Source of the DNA: Bacteroidota bacterium
GTDB taxonomy: Bacteria > Bacteroidota > Bacteroidia > Chitinophagales > Chitinophagaceae
Length of the DNA stretch: 64,000 bases
Direction of reading: 5' to 3'
Assembly: GCA_020161435.1 (NCBI GenBank)
Contig: JAIUNV010000002.1
Span: 124,001 to 188,000 of the forward strand
This document shows, one piece after another, positions 27,064 through 35,445 of the stretch (position 1 is the first letter of the stretch; each line of letters starts with the position of its first letter). Below the pieces are notes generated by a model. It did no database searches. It was given only the letters and a program-made list of their open reading frames with translations, and was not told the DNA's origin. The position numbers and the translations under genes are program-made.

Positions 27064-27246
27064 AGGTAGTTAGTTTTGGTTTAACAATTCTTTTTGAAAA
27101 TGTTAAAACAAATATAGGGACCAGAATGAAATAGCAAATTTTTTATAAAAAGGCTTTGGTGGAAAATGAAGGGCCTAAAATCGGCAATTTCTGCACGGTC
27201 AAAACACGCAAGGCTTATCTTCGCCGCACTAAAAAAAAGCCCCCAT

Positions 27247-28458
27247 ATGAACCTACACGAATATCAGGCAAAAGAGCTGTTGAAAAAGTACAATGTGCCA
27301 GTGCAGGAAGGCATCGCCGTGGAGAGTGTGATGCATGCGGAAGAAGCCTACCGCCAGATTAAAACGCAAACAGGCAACAACTTTGCGGTGATAAAAGCGC
27401 AAATACATGCCGGTGGCCGTGGTAAAGGTAAAATTGAGGGCAGTGAGCAGCGTGGTGTAGCCGTAGCCAAAAGCCTCGATGATGTGACCAACATTGCCAA
27501 AAACATTTTGGGTCATACACTGGTAACAATTCAAACCGGCCCTGCTGGTAAAAAAGTAAATAAAGTATTGGTGGCGCAGGATGTTTACTATCCCGGACCC
27601 AATCCTGTAAAGGAATTCTACCTCTCTATTTTGCTCGACCGTACCAAAGGCCAAAACGTGATTATGTACAGCACCGAAGGCGGTATGGACATTGAAGAGG
27701 TAGCACACAATACGCCTGAGAAAATTTTTAAAGAGTGGGTACATCCCGGTGGCGGTCTGCAAGGTTTTCAGGCACGTAAAATTGCCTTCAACCTTGGCTT
27801 GAGCGGCGATGCTTTTAAAAGCTGCGTAAAGTTTGTAACCAACTTGTACAATGCCTATGTGGCGCTGGATTGCGGCATGCTCGAAATCAACCCGCTTTTC
27901 AAAACCAGCGATGAAAAAATTATTGCAGTTGACTGTAAAATGAGTTTGGATGAAAATGCGCTGATGCGCCATCCTGACCTCGCTGCGCTGCGTGATGTAA
28001 CCGAAGAAGATCCTACTGAAGTAGAAGCCGGTCAATACAACCTGAACTTTGTAAAGCTCGACGGCAATGTGGGCTGTATGGTTAACGGTGCTGGTTTGGC
28101 CATGGCTACCATGGATATGATTAAGCTGAGTGGTGGTGAGCCTGCCAACTTCCTGGATGTTGGCGGTAGCGCCAATGCACAAACTGTTGAAGCCGGTTTC
28201 CGCATTATTCTGAAAGACCCAAAAGTGAAAGCCATCCTCATCAACATTTTTGGTGGTATCGTTCGTTGCGACCGTGTAGCACAAGGTGTTATTGATGCCT
28301 ATAAAACCATTGGCGAAATCAACATTCCTATCATTGTTCGCCTCCAGGGTACCAATGCTGAAGAAGCCAAGAAGCTGATTGATGAAAGCGGCTTGCAGGT
28401 ACAAAGTGCCATCCTCCTGAGCGAAGCTGCCGAGTTGGTAAACAAAGCAGTAGCCTAA
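27247..28458 (+). CDS. sucC: Succinate-CoA ligase (ADP-forming), beta subunit
   Basis: A protein of 403 residues from the ATG at 27247, the start that gives the family N-terminus MNLHEYQAKELLKKY; an in-frame ATG 81 bases upstream would add a tail foreign to the family. The ATP-grasp domain has VIKAQIHAGGRGKGK near residue 45 and LEINPLF with a metal-binding acidic residue. The C-terminal CoA-ligase domain holds GGSANAQTVEAGFRI and NIFGGIVRCDRVAQGV. The enzyme makes succinate and ATP from succinyl-CoA in the TCA cycle. The alpha subunit gene sucD is not adjacent, as is common in Bacteroidota. Confidence 0.97.
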   Translation: MNLHEYQAKELLKKYNVPVQEGIAVESVMHAEEAYRQIKTQTGNNFAVIKAQIHAGGRGKGKIEGSEQRGVAVAKSLDDVTNIAKNILGHTLVTIQTGPAGKKVNKVLVAQDVYYPGPNPVKEFYLSILLDRTKGQNVIMYSTEGGMDIEEVAHNTPEKIFKEWVHPGGGLQGFQARKIAFNLGLSGDAFKSCVKFVTNLYNAYVALDCGMLEINPLFKTSDEKIIAVDCKMSLDENALMRHPDLAALRDVTEEDPTEVEAGQYNLNFVKLDGNVGCMVNGAGLAMATMDMIKLSGGEPANFLDVGGSANAQTVEAGFRIILKDPKVKAILINIFGGIVRCDRVAQGVIDAYKTIGEINIPIIVRLQGTNAEEAKKLIDESGLQVQSAILLSEAAELVNKAVA

Positions 28459-28481
28459 AGTAAAGTCTTACTTGATATAAG

Positions 28482-28510
28482 AAAAGCCCCGCAAACATGT
28501 GGGGCTTTTC
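28482..28510 (+). terminator. Terminator after sucC
   Basis: Stem AAAAGCCCC with GGGGCTTTT around a 10-base loop (GCAAACATGT), 23 bases after the stop. Confidence 0.88.
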
Positions 28511-28547
28511 TATTGCTGTTATTCAAATTATTCAATTTTACAACCCG

Positions 28548-28555
28548 TACTTTTG
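28548..28555 (+). promoter_or_regulatory. -7 promoter element before the alpha-oxoamine-synthase-like gene
   Basis: TACTTTTG matches TAnnTTTG exactly, 15 bases before the ATG at 28571. The leader would be only about 9 bases. No clear -33 TTTG box is visible. Confidence 0.4.
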
Positions 28556-28570
28556 AACTAAGCGTTATAC

Positions 28571-29614
28571 ATGCAAACACTGTTACAAACACCGGGTAAT
28601 TTTGCCACTACTGAACAAGGAGAACAACTTTTCTTTTCCGGCTATAGTTACTTAGGCATGGCATCGCACCCTGCATTTATGCAATGGGCAAAAGAAGGAT
28701 TAGACAAGTACGGGCTGATGCAACCCAGTGCCCGTATTTCAAACACTCCATTAAAAATATACAGTGAAGCAGAGGCACAAATCAGTGATTGGTTAGCTGC
28801 TGCAGACACAGTATTATTTGCTGGTGGATTTGCAGCAGGACAAGCAGCAGTGCACTCAATTCAACAATTGAACTGTCCCATTTTTGCAGCACCCAATTGT
28901 CATCCCGCAGTATTAGCAGCAGGCATTCAATCAGCCACAACTTCATTTGAAACATGGAGTCAGCATGTAGTGGAGCAAATCAACAACCATACATACGAAG
29001 GGCCTTATGCAATCATTGCAGATGCAGTGAACCCGTTAGCTCCCGTGGCATACGACTGGCAATTTTTATCTGCCATGCAAAAGCCATTGATCGTGTTGAT
29101 TGATGATAGCCACGGCATTGGGATTACAGGAAACAATGGAAAAGGCGTAGCTTCATTTTTGCCGCAAAAAGAGAACATCGAATGGATGATTTCTTTTTCC
29201 ATGTCGAAAGCATTGGGTGTGCAGGCTGGTGCTGTTGCATGCAGCAATGCCAGCACCGCAGCTGCCTTGCGCAGCAATCCGTTTTACGCAGCCACTACTC
29301 CACCCATGCCTGCAGTGGTGCATGCATGGCAGCAAGCAACCACATTGTATGAAGCACAAAGAGTAAAGCTGCAACAGCATTGCCATTGGATGAAAGAACA
29401 AGTACAGCACACTCCTTCTTTTGTATTGCATGCACAACTTCCCATTTTGTTTTTACCTACCGACATGGACGAGCATTGGTTTGCACAACACAACATCCTC
29501 ATCTCCTCTTTTGCTTATCCAAATCCTGCTGGTAAGCCACTCAACCGTGCAGTATTTACAGCGGCGCATTCGCAGCAAGATGTGCAACAATTAATCGCTT
29601 TATTAAGGGCATAA
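28571..29614 (+). CDS. PLP-dependent alpha-oxoamine-synthase-like enzyme (BioF/KBL family)
   Basis: A protein of 347 residues, shorter than the usual 390 of 8-amino-7-oxononanoate synthase. The fold-type I features are clear: SGYSYLGMASHP at the N-terminus, SARISNTPLKIY in place of the usual GSGGSR segment, IDDSHGIGITGNNGKG with the PLP-pyridine Asp, and SFSMSKALGVQAG with the Schiff-base Lys213. The family condenses an amino acid with an acyl-CoA. The missing length is at the N-terminus and in loops. No bio genes are next to it, so it may not serve biotin synthesis; the substrate is open. Confidence 0.8.
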   Translation: MQTLLQTPGNFATTEQGEQLFFSGYSYLGMASHPAFMQWAKEGLDKYGLMQPSARISNTPLKIYSEAEAQISDWLAAADTVLFAGGFAAGQAAVHSIQQLNCPIFAAPNCHPAVLAAGIQSATTSFETWSQHVVEQINNHTYEGPYAIIADAVNPLAPVAYDWQFLSAMQKPLIVLIDDSHGIGITGNNGKGVASFLPQKENIEWMISFSMSKALGVQAGAVACSNASTAAALRSNPFYAATTPPMPAVVHAWQQATTLYEAQRVKLQQHCHWMKEQVQHTPSFVLHAQLPILFLPTDMDEHWFAQHNILISSFAYPNPAGKPLNRAVFTAAHSQQDVQQLIALLRA

Positions 29615-29641
29615 AAAAAGCGTTGAACCAGTCAACGCTTT
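29613..29641 (-). terminator. Terminator for the FKBP gene
   Basis: AAAGCGTTGA and TCAACGCTTT form a perfect 10-bp stem with loop ACCAG. On the minus strand it is followed by a T run, so it mainly ends the FKBP transcript. On the plus strand it follows the oxoamine-synthase-like stop directly. Confidence 0.88.
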
Positions 29642-29660
29642 CACAATATCATCGAATCGA

Positions 29661-30125
29661 TTAGTCGAGCAGAATAATTTTTGAGCCACCTTTTTCGCCA
29701 TTCAACTCTACGAGTTCAATATCGAAAACGAGTTCTTTACCTGCCAGTGAATGGTTGGCATCCAACTTCACTACTTCGGTTTCAATAGCATGTACAATTA
29801 CAGGAACAGGGCGGCCCATTTGGTCACGCAGCATCAGTTCCATGCCAATTTCCAATTGCATTTCGGCAGGAATTTGCTCCTTCGGAAATTCAATTACATT
29901 TTCTTCGCTCCATTCGCCATAAGCTTCAGCAGCAGGAATATTAATGGTTTTTTTATCGCCGAGAGTCATGCCTTCTACGCCGGCATCAAACCCTTTGATC
30001 ATTTGACCAGCGCCAACTGTAAACTCCAATGGTTCACGGCCTGCAGAAGAGTCAAACTGTTCGCCGCTGGTTAATGTACCGGTGTAGTGTACCTTCACCA
30101 CATCGCCTTTTTTTACTACAGACAT
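29661..30125 (-). CDS. FKBP-type peptidyl-prolyl isomerase, SlyD-like
   Basis: A protein of 154 residues from the ATG at 30125; a longer open frame upstream is antisense to namZ and has no family similarity. The N-terminal half is FKBP-like (VVKVHYTGTLTSGEQFDSS and PLEFTVGAGQMIKGFDAGVEGM), interrupted by an insert-in-flap chaperone domain of the SlyD type (AEAYGEWSEENVIEFPKEQ to VIVHAIETEVVKLDANH), ending with NHSLAGKELVFDIELVEL. The enzyme speeds proline isomerisation and helps folding. There is no signal peptide, so it is cytoplasmic, and no C-terminal His-rich metal tail as in E. coli SlyD. Confidence 0.94.
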   Translation of the reverse strand: MSVVKKGDVVKVHYTGTLTSGEQFDSSAGREPLEFTVGAGQMIKGFDAGVEGMTLGDKKTINIPAAEAYGEWSEENVIEFPKEQIPAEMQLEIGMELMLRDQMGRPVPVIVHAIETEVVKLDANHSLAGKELVFDIELVELNGEKGGSKIILLD

Positions 30126-30146
30126 CTTGTGAGATTTAATGAAGCT

Positions 30147-30177
30147 GCAAGGTAGTTGAATGATTGGTGATAGCAAA
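30147..30177 (-). promoter_or_regulatory. Candidate promoter of the FKBP gene
   Basis: On the minus strand, TTTG at 30177-30174 is followed after 19 bases by TACCTTGC at 30154-30147. The spacing is right for a Bacteroidota promoter, and the -7 element deviates from TAnnTTTG. The ATG is 22 bases further on. Confidence 0.4.
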
Positions 30178-30203
30178 CCTAAAATTGCGCAACTTGCATT
30201 GTT

Positions 30204-31493
30204 ATGAGAAAACCACTGTTTCTTGCCATCCTTGTATCGCTGCTCCAATGGCTGAGTAGCCCCGGCTTTGCCCAACCTGTCAATAAACAAAAGCCGGGTA
30301 TTAAAACCGGTGCCGACCGTATGGAAGTTTACCTGCCCTTGCTAAAAGGTAAGCGGGTGGCCCTCTTTGCCAACCAAACAACGGTGGTGGGGCCCAACAA
30401 AGTGCATTTGGCTGATACCCTGCTGAAGCGGGGCGTACAATTGGTCAAAATCTTTTCACCTGAGCATGGTTTCAGAGGCACGGCCGATGCCGGCGAAAAA
30501 GTGGGCAACAGCGTTGATTCTGCCACTGGCCTGCCCATAGTGAGTTTGTATGGGGGCAAATATGCACCCAGTGCTGATGAAATGAAAGATGTCGACATCA
30601 TGATGTTTGATGTGCAGGATGTAGGCATGCGCTACTACACCTACATTTCTTCTTTAGAAGATTATATGAATGCTTGCATCGAAAATGCAAAGCCATTGTT
30701 GATTCTTGACCGACCCAACCCCAATGGTTTTTATGTAGATGGTCCTATTCTTGAAAAACCATTCAAGAGCCACGTTGGTATGCAACCCATTCCGATTGTG
30801 CATGGCCTTACTATTGGCGAATATGCACAAATGCTCGTGGGTGAAAAATGGCTTACCCCAAAAGCCAACAGCATGATGGAAACCTTTAAAAAAGCGGTGC
30901 CTACAAAGGATACGCCCTTTCATATGCTGGTGATTAAATGTCAGAACTACACCCACAGCGATTACTACGAGCTGCCTGTTCGTCCCAGCCCCAACCTGCC
31001 CAATATGCAAAGTATTTTCCTGTATAGCAGCACCTGCTTTTTTGAAGGCACTGATGTGAGTTTGGGCCGTGGTACTACATTTCCGTTTCAAGTATTTGGT
31101 CACCCCACTATGCCAGACTCACTCTTTAGTTTTACTCCGGTAAGCATGTTTGGTGCCAAAACACCACCCCAGCAAAACAACTTGTGCTATGGCTTTGATT
31201 TGCGCAACGAGAAAATAGACATCACCAAGCCAAAGTGGAAACAAATACAGCTTCGTTATATTTTGGATGCCTACAAATTGTTTCCCAACAAAGACAGTTT
31301 CTTTTTACGTCCGAAAAAGAACAACCCCAACTGGCAAGATTACTTCTTCAATAAGCTGGCTGGCAACTATACTTTGATGTGGCAAATCATGAATGGTAAA
31401 ACAGAAGCGGAAATCCGTAAGAGCTGGCAGCCCGGTTTGAAGCAATACAAAGCCACCCGTAAAAAATACTTGCTCTACAAAGATTTTGAATAG
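30204..31493 (+). CDS. Exported NamZ-type exo-beta-N-acetylmuramidase (DUF1343)
   Basis: A protein of 429 residues with Sec signal (LAILVSLLQWLSSPGFAQ). It matches the DUF1343 family, characterised as NamZ, which releases N-acetylmuramic acid from the non-reducing end of muramic-containing saccharides during peptidoglycan recycling. Segments typical of the family are VALFANQTTVVG near residue 52, IFSPEHGFRGTADAGE near 90, DIMMFDVQDVGMRYYTYISSL near 131, and ILDRPNPNGFYVDGPIL near 170. The C-terminal domain contains YELPVRPSPNLPN and GTDVSLGRGTTFPF. It lies 28 bases upstream of fmt on the same strand, a pairing of wall turnover with translation that may only reflect co-transcription. Confidence 0.93.
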   Translation: MRKPLFLAILVSLLQWLSSPGFAQPVNKQKPGIKTGADRMEVYLPLLKGKRVALFANQTTVVGPNKVHLADTLLKRGVQLVKIFSPEHGFRGTADAGEKVGNSVDSATGLPIVSLYGGKYAPSADEMKDVDIMMFDVQDVGMRYYTYISSLEDYMNACIENAKPLLILDRPNPNGFYVDGPILEKPFKSHVGMQPIPIVHGLTIGEYAQMLVGEKWLTPKANSMMETFKKAVPTKDTPFHMLVIKCQNYTHSDYYELPVRPSPNLPNMQSIFLYSSTCFFEGTDVSLGRGTTFPFQVFGHPTMPDSLFSFTPVSMFGAKTPPQQNNLCYGFDLRNEKIDITKPKWKQIQLRYILDAYKLFPNKDSFFLRPKKNNPNWQDYFFNKLAGNYTLMWQIMNGKTEAEIRKSWQPGLKQYKATRKKYLLYKDFE

Positions 31494-31521
31494 CACATTT
31501 GCAGCCGCAAAGGCAGAGGTT

Positions 31522-32460
31522 ATGATAGAGAAAGCAACACCACGAATTGTATTTATGGGCACACCAGCGTTTGCAGTAGCATCGCTGGATGCCTTGCTGC
31601 AAGCGGGTTTCAACGTTGTGGCTGTAGTAACTGCACCAGACAAGCCTGCCGGCCGTGGCATGAAGCTGACAGAAAGTGCCGTGAAGCAATATGCAGTGGC
31701 TCATAACCTGCCGGTGTTGCAACCAGAGAAGTTGAAGTCGCCTGAATTCATTGCGGCATTACAAGCATTGCAAGCCGATTTGCAAGTGGTTGTGGCCTTT
31801 CGCATGTTGCCCGAAATAGTTTGGAACATGCCTCCGATGGGCACCATCAATGTGCATGGAAGTTTGCTGCCACAATATCGTGGTGCGGCACCCATCAACT
31901 GGGCAGTTATCAATGGTGAAAAAACAACCGGTGTAACGACCTTTAAATTGCAGCATGCTATCGACACAGGCAATATTCTGTTACAAGCCAGCATGCCCAT
32001 TGATGACAATGAAACAGCAGGCGAAGTACACGACCGCATGAAAAATTTAGGCGCAGCGTTACTTGTAAAAACTGTAACCGGTTTGGTTGATGGCACTATT
32101 CACGAGCAACCACAACCTGCCGATGAAGGTCAACTAAAACATGCCCCAAAAATTTTTACCGAAACCTGTCAGATCGACTGGAATCATTCAGCAGCGTCCA
32201 TTCACAATCAGATACGCGGCTTATCGCCATTCCCAGGCGCCTTTACACAACTGCATGGCAAAATGCTGAAAATATTTGAAAGCCGCTACAGTACTGAAGC
32301 TCACCACCAATCTCCTGGCAGTATTGACAGCGATGGAAAAACTTATATCCGCTATGCAGCTATTGATGGTTGGGTAAACATATTGACGTTGCAATTGGAA
32401 GGGAAAAAACGCATGGCCGTAGCAGATTTCCTGCGGGGCTATCGCATGGATCAAGCCTGA
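31522..32460 (+). CDS. fmt: Methionyl-tRNA formyltransferase
   Basis: A protein of 312 residues from the ATG at 31522; an in-frame TTG overlapping the end of namZ was rejected as start. It transfers a formyl group from 10-formyltetrahydrofolate to the initiator Met-tRNA. The N-terminal domain has FMGTPAFAV near residues 12-20 and the catalytic signature HGSLLPQYRGAAPINWAVING with His and Asn, then the Asp in DTGNILLQ. The C-terminal OB-like tRNA-binding domain begins near residue 205 (IDWNHSAASIHNQIRGLSPFPGAF). Length and motifs are normal. Confidence 0.97.
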   Translation: MIEKATPRIVFMGTPAFAVASLDALLQAGFNVVAVVTAPDKPAGRGMKLTESAVKQYAVAHNLPVLQPEKLKSPEFIAALQALQADLQVVVAFRMLPEIVWNMPPMGTINVHGSLLPQYRGAAPINWAVINGEKTTGVTTFKLQHAIDTGNILLQASMPIDDNETAGEVHDRMKNLGAALLVKTVTGLVDGTIHEQPQPADEGQLKHAPKIFTETCQIDWNHSAASIHNQIRGLSPFPGAFTQLHGKMLKIFESRYSTEAHHQSPGSIDSDGKTYIRYAAIDGWVNILTLQLEGKKRMAVADFLRGYRMDQA

Positions 32461-32461
32461 T

Positions 32462-33301
32462 TTATTGCTGGATGATAATGTCAAAATCATTTTCATCCCA
32501 CACATCCAGCGCAGCACAGGCAGCACTGCTGAGTCGGGCCACAATGGATTCTCCTTTTTTAATTACCGGCAATTCGCCTATCACTTTCGCAAAAATCATT
32601 TGCTGATTTTTTTTGTTCGTCACTTTTACAACAGTGCCAATGGTAAACTGACTGCTGAGTATGTAAAACTTACCATCGTACCAACCAGCCATGCTTTTAA
32701 AGTAGCGGGCCTTCCCTTCTTTCATTGTGGTATCTGTACCTACAAATTCTGCAGCGTACGCTCCGGTGCCTGTATACACCGGCGGAAATTTCTTGGGCTC
32801 AATGTTGTGCGGAATATCCGTGGGCGTTTTCGCCTGCTCATGAGCCAAAATGGGCGACAATAATGACAGCGGCATGAAACCAACAAACACTGGCTTGCCT
32901 TCCAACTCCAATTCATACGTTGGATTCAACGCCTTCAACACTCTCGGGTTAGCTTTCCCAAACAATGGCGACAAATTTTGAAAATGATCACCTTTTTGTG
33001 CCAGGTAGTACAGCTCTACACAATGTTTATTGGCACAGCTATCGCTGAGTAAAGATTGCACTGTTAGGAAAATAGTATGCTGATAGTGGGCATGAGCTGT
33101 ATCAATAGGATTAAGCAACGTATACTGCTCGGGCGACATGCCAAATGCAATCCGCAACGCTTCTGTATTGATGCTGCTATCGGCCCGAAAAGCTATGACC
33201 GGCAAACCATTGCGCAGCAGCACTTCCCGGTGCTGTGCAACGGATAGCTGGAGCCCCAGCATTAAGATGTATATGGTTATAAAAAGTACTCTTTTTTTCA
33301 T
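32462..33301 (-). CDS. Exported LysM-like protein with RlpA-type double-psi barrel
   Basis: A protein of 279 residues from the ATG at 33301; a longer frame upstream overlaps the neighbouring methyltransferase gene antiparallel to nothing and has no signal, while this start gives a good signal peptide (VLFITIYILMLGLQLSVAQ). The middle part has a LysM-like segment (YYLAQKGDHFQNLSPLFGKANPRVLKALNP), a module that binds peptidoglycan. The last 80 residues (SMAGWYDGKFYILSSQFTIGTVVKVTN, then SSAACAALDVWDENDFDI) follow the pattern of RlpA double-psi beta-barrels, but without the usual catalytic Asp/His signature in plain form. A cell-envelope role is inferred. The stop is 2 bases from the convergent fmt stop. 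Confidence 0.7.
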   Translation of the reverse strand: MKKRVLFITIYILMLGLQLSVAQHREVLLRNGLPVIAFRADSSINTEALRIAFGMSPEQYTLLNPIDTAHAHYQHTIFLTVQSLLSDSCANKHCVELYYLAQKGDHFQNLSPLFGKANPRVLKALNPTYELELEGKPVFVGFMPLSLLSPILAHEQAKTPTDIPHNIEPKKFPPVYTGTGAYAAEFVGTDTTMKEGKARYFKSMAGWYDGKFYILSSQFTIGTVVKVTNKKNQQMIFAKVIGELPVIKKGESIVARLSSAACAALDVWDENDFDIIIQQ

Positions 33302-33357
33302 GGCCTGCAAATATGTTGGTTTGCTACGAAAAGCTAATTGCATGTGCACAAACAGCT

Positions 33358-34728
33358 TTACATTCTCAATCGCCACTCTTTGGGATAGTAATTGTTGCTT
33401 CGGTTGCCCAATTGCTTTATCCAACCCAATGGCACTTGTTGAAAGCAAACCAGGTGCCAACCTTTTTCAGCTTCCACATCGATAGCTTCTTTACGTAAAT
33501 ATTTTAACGCCTCGGGTAATGATAATTCGATGCGACGAATATTGCTATTAATACAATCACTCATCGCCAATGCATGATCTGGTTGCAATTGCTGATGCAT
33601 CATTTCACCCACACACACTCCGGCCTTCCGCACTCTCAAAATATTTTGCAACTGCGCAAATGTGTAAAATGTGTTTGTTGGCATTGCATACCACACTTCT
33701 TTGTGCATATACCATTGAACATCCGCTTCATTGTTTACCCAACGGGCAATGTCTGCTGGCGGTTGAGCAGCTTTGATGGTTCGGTAGGCTTTTTGCTTTG
33801 CGCTTGAAATTGTTATTGCTTCAGCAGCAGATTTTTTCCGAAAAACGGCCATAAAAAACCCTTCTCCTTTCACCAGATTTGGATAAAACCGATAACACGG
33901 ATGATTCATTGTTTCACTCATGCTGGTTACTATGCCTGAAGATTCAGGAATAGTAACAGCCAGCGATTCTACATCAAATTGTTGATGCACCCAGTCCACT
34001 ACAGCTTCATCTTCTTCAGGAGAAAAGCTACACGTGGTATAAATAAAAATACCGCCCGGTGCCAATGCGTTCCAAGCATCAGCAATGATGCGCTGCTGCC
34101 TTTGCCAACACATCGTTACATTGTCTTCACTCCATTCCTGAATGGCTTCAGGATCTCGCCTGAAAAGTCCGCTGCCCGAGCATGGTGCATCAATCAAAAG
34201 CACATCAAACAGGCCATCGAGTTGTCCAAAATCTTTCGGATCATTATTCGTCACCAACACATTGGCATTTCCCCAGCGGGTAATATTTTCCAGTAAAATA
34301 TTAACGCGGCTGCTGATGACTTCATTCGTTACCAACACATCCTTTGGCTTCATCAACGACAGCAAGTGTGTTGATTTGCCGCCAGGTGCCGCACACAAAT
34401 CCAATACTTTGATGGGCTGTTGTTGCGGCACATGCTGCCACGCCAGTTCAATGGCCATGCTGCTGGCTTCCTGTACATAGTAAGCACCGGCATGCCACAA
34501 AGGATCGAGGCTAAATACAGGCCTTTCAGAAAGATAACGGCCGTACTTTGCCCACAAAACAGGTGCATCTATTGGTAAATGTGCAGCTATTTCCTCTGTA
34601 CTTTTCTTTGGATGCAACCTAACCGATACGGGTGGCTGCGCTGCTGCATGCACAGCTACAAATGCTGGTTCATCAAAACCAGGAGCAGCAGTCAGTTGTT
34701 TGAGTAAGGCAGCAGGAAGCGTCGGCAT
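33358..34728 (-). CDS. rRNA cytosine-C5 methyltransferase, RsmF-like
   Basis: A protein of 456 residues of the NOL1/NOP2/Sun family, which methylates C5 of cytosines in 16S rRNA using S-adenosylmethionine. The SAM site LDLCAAPGGKSTHLLSLM is near residue 108, DVLLIDAPCSGSGLFRRDPEA with one catalytic Cys near 178, and IYTTCSFSPEEDEAV with the other near 228. The C-terminal 150 residues, with VWYAMPTNTFYTFAQLQNILRVRKAGVCVGE, correspond to the RsmF C-terminal and PUA-like RNA-binding region. Its specific target (E. coli RsmF uses C1407) is inferred. It lies upstream of the LysM-like gene on the same strand, 56 bases apart. Confidence 0.92.
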   Translation of the reverse strand: MPTLPAALLKQLTAAPGFDEPAFVAVHAAAQPPVSVRLHPKKSTEEIAAHLPIDAPVLWAKYGRYLSERPVFSLDPLWHAGAYYVQEASSMAIELAWQHVPQQQPIKVLDLCAAPGGKSTHLLSLMKPKDVLVTNEVISSRVNILLENITRWGNANVLVTNNDPKDFGQLDGLFDVLLIDAPCSGSGLFRRDPEAIQEWSEDNVTMCWQRQQRIIADAWNALAPGGIFIYTTCSFSPEEDEAVVDWVHQQFDVESLAVTIPESSGIVTSMSETMNHPCYRFYPNLVKGEGFFMAVFRKKSAAEAITISSAKQKAYRTIKAAQPPADIARWVNNEADVQWYMHKEVWYAMPTNTFYTFAQLQNILRVRKAGVCVGEMMHQQLQPDHALAMSDCINSNIRRIELSLPEALKYLRKEAIDVEAEKGWHLVCFQQVPLGWIKQLGNRSNNYYPKEWRLRM

Positions 34729-34812
34729 ATTGTAAAAAAATGATAATGCAGCGAAATTATCTCAAATGACCTCTTACTTTGAAGTGGTTCCTGCATCTAA
34801 AGGAAAAAACCT

Positions 34813-35133
34813 ATGGAAGGAGCAAATACAAATCAATCGCAACAACAGAAGTATCAGGTCACCATTCACTTTCGTATGGATGAAGAATTTATGACGCTGG
34901 TTCCGCCCCACCGAACTTACATCAATTACCTCATCAACAAAGGCATTGTAGATAGTTACACGGTGAGTTTAGAAAGCATGCGTAGTTGGATTGTGATCAG
35001 TGGAACATCTAAAAAAGAAGTGTTGCAGGTGTTAGAAAAATCACCTTTAGCAAAGTACTGGAGCATTGAGATAGATGAGTTGTATGTGGTTGATGGCCAA
35101 CCATATAGACTTCCCCAATTACAGCCGAATTAA
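34813..35133 (+). CDS. Small conserved protein, possible ferredoxin-fold dimer
   Basis: A protein of 106 residues without signal peptide. The sequence QVTIHFRMDEEFMTLVPPHRTYINYLINKGIVDSYTVS followed by SWIVISGTSKKEVLQVLEKSPLAKYW shows a beta-alpha-beta-beta-alpha-beta pattern like YCII or muconolactone-isomerase-like proteins (ferredoxin fold). No catalytic residue can be assigned. It lies between the divergent methyltransferase gene and the tRNA-Val gene. The function is unknown. Confidence 0.72.
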   Translation: MEGANTNQSQQQKYQVTIHFRMDEEFMTLVPPHRTYINYLINKGIVDSYTVSLESMRSWIVISGTSKKEVLQVLEKSPLAKYWSIEIDELYVVDGQPYRLPQLQPN

Positions 35134-35160
35134 TTTTTTTGAGAAAGACGGAAAAAAAAT

Positions 35161-35190
35161 TTTGCAGATTAAATCCTACCCCTATTTTTG
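35161..35190 (+). promoter_or_regulatory. Bacteroidota promoter of tRNA-Val
   Basis: TTTG at 35161-35164, an 18-base spacer, and TATTTTTG at 35183-35190 match the Bacteroidota -33/-7 consensus (TTTG, TAnnTTTG) at near-ideal spacing. The tRNA begins 33 bases downstream of the -7 element. Confidence 0.8.
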
Positions 35191-35222
35191 CACTCCCAAA
35201 ACGATACAGGGGTATCAAAAAA

Positions 35223-35297
35223 GGGAGCATAGCTCAGCTGGTTTAGAGCATCTGCCTTACAAGCAGAGGGTCCGCGGTTCGAACCCGTGTGCTCCCA
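35223..35297 (+). tRNA. tRNA-Val (anticodon TAC)
   Basis: The 75-base cloverleaf is complete. Acceptor arms GGGAGCA and TGCTCCC pair fully, the D arm is GCTC/GAGC, the anticodon arm TCTGC/GCAGA holds the loop CTTACAA with anticodon TAC, and the T arm is CGCGG/CCGTG with TTCGAAC. The discriminator base is A at 35297. The CCA end is not encoded (CAA follows), so it must be added by the CCA enzyme, as is usual in this phylum. Confidence 0.98.
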
Positions 35298-35298
35298 C

Positions 35299-35336
35299 AA
35301 AGGTCGAAATACTGAAAAGTGTTTCGACCTTTTTCT
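35299..35336 (+). terminator. Terminator after tRNA-Val
   Basis: A perfect 11-bp stem, AAAGGTCGAAA with TTTCGACCTTT, around a 12-base loop, followed by TTTC. It starts two bases after the tRNA. Confidence 0.92.
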
Positions 35337-35445
35337 TTGCTGCTACTGCACTCTACTATTTGTTTTATTCTGCCATTGTAACGTGACATAGATTACCTGC
35401 CAGCCTATTTCGATAAAATAGCTTTAGCCACAAACAAACCAACGT

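Noticed and set aside
27166..27246. 27-codon extension of SucC
   Set aside because: It adds a basic tail absent from the family, while the start at 27247 gives the exact family N-terminus.
27253..28404. A 383-codon open frame on the minus strand
   Set aside because: It is the antisense of sucC, whose protein is fully recognisable.
30126..30290. 55-codon extension of the FKBP protein
   Set aside because: It overlaps the start of namZ in antisense, shows no family similarity and would pass through the FKBP promoter candidate.
34813..35133. The small gene before tRNA-Val as a toxin or antitoxin
   Set aside because: There is no partner gene and no typical motif; the pattern suits a ferredoxin-fold protein instead.
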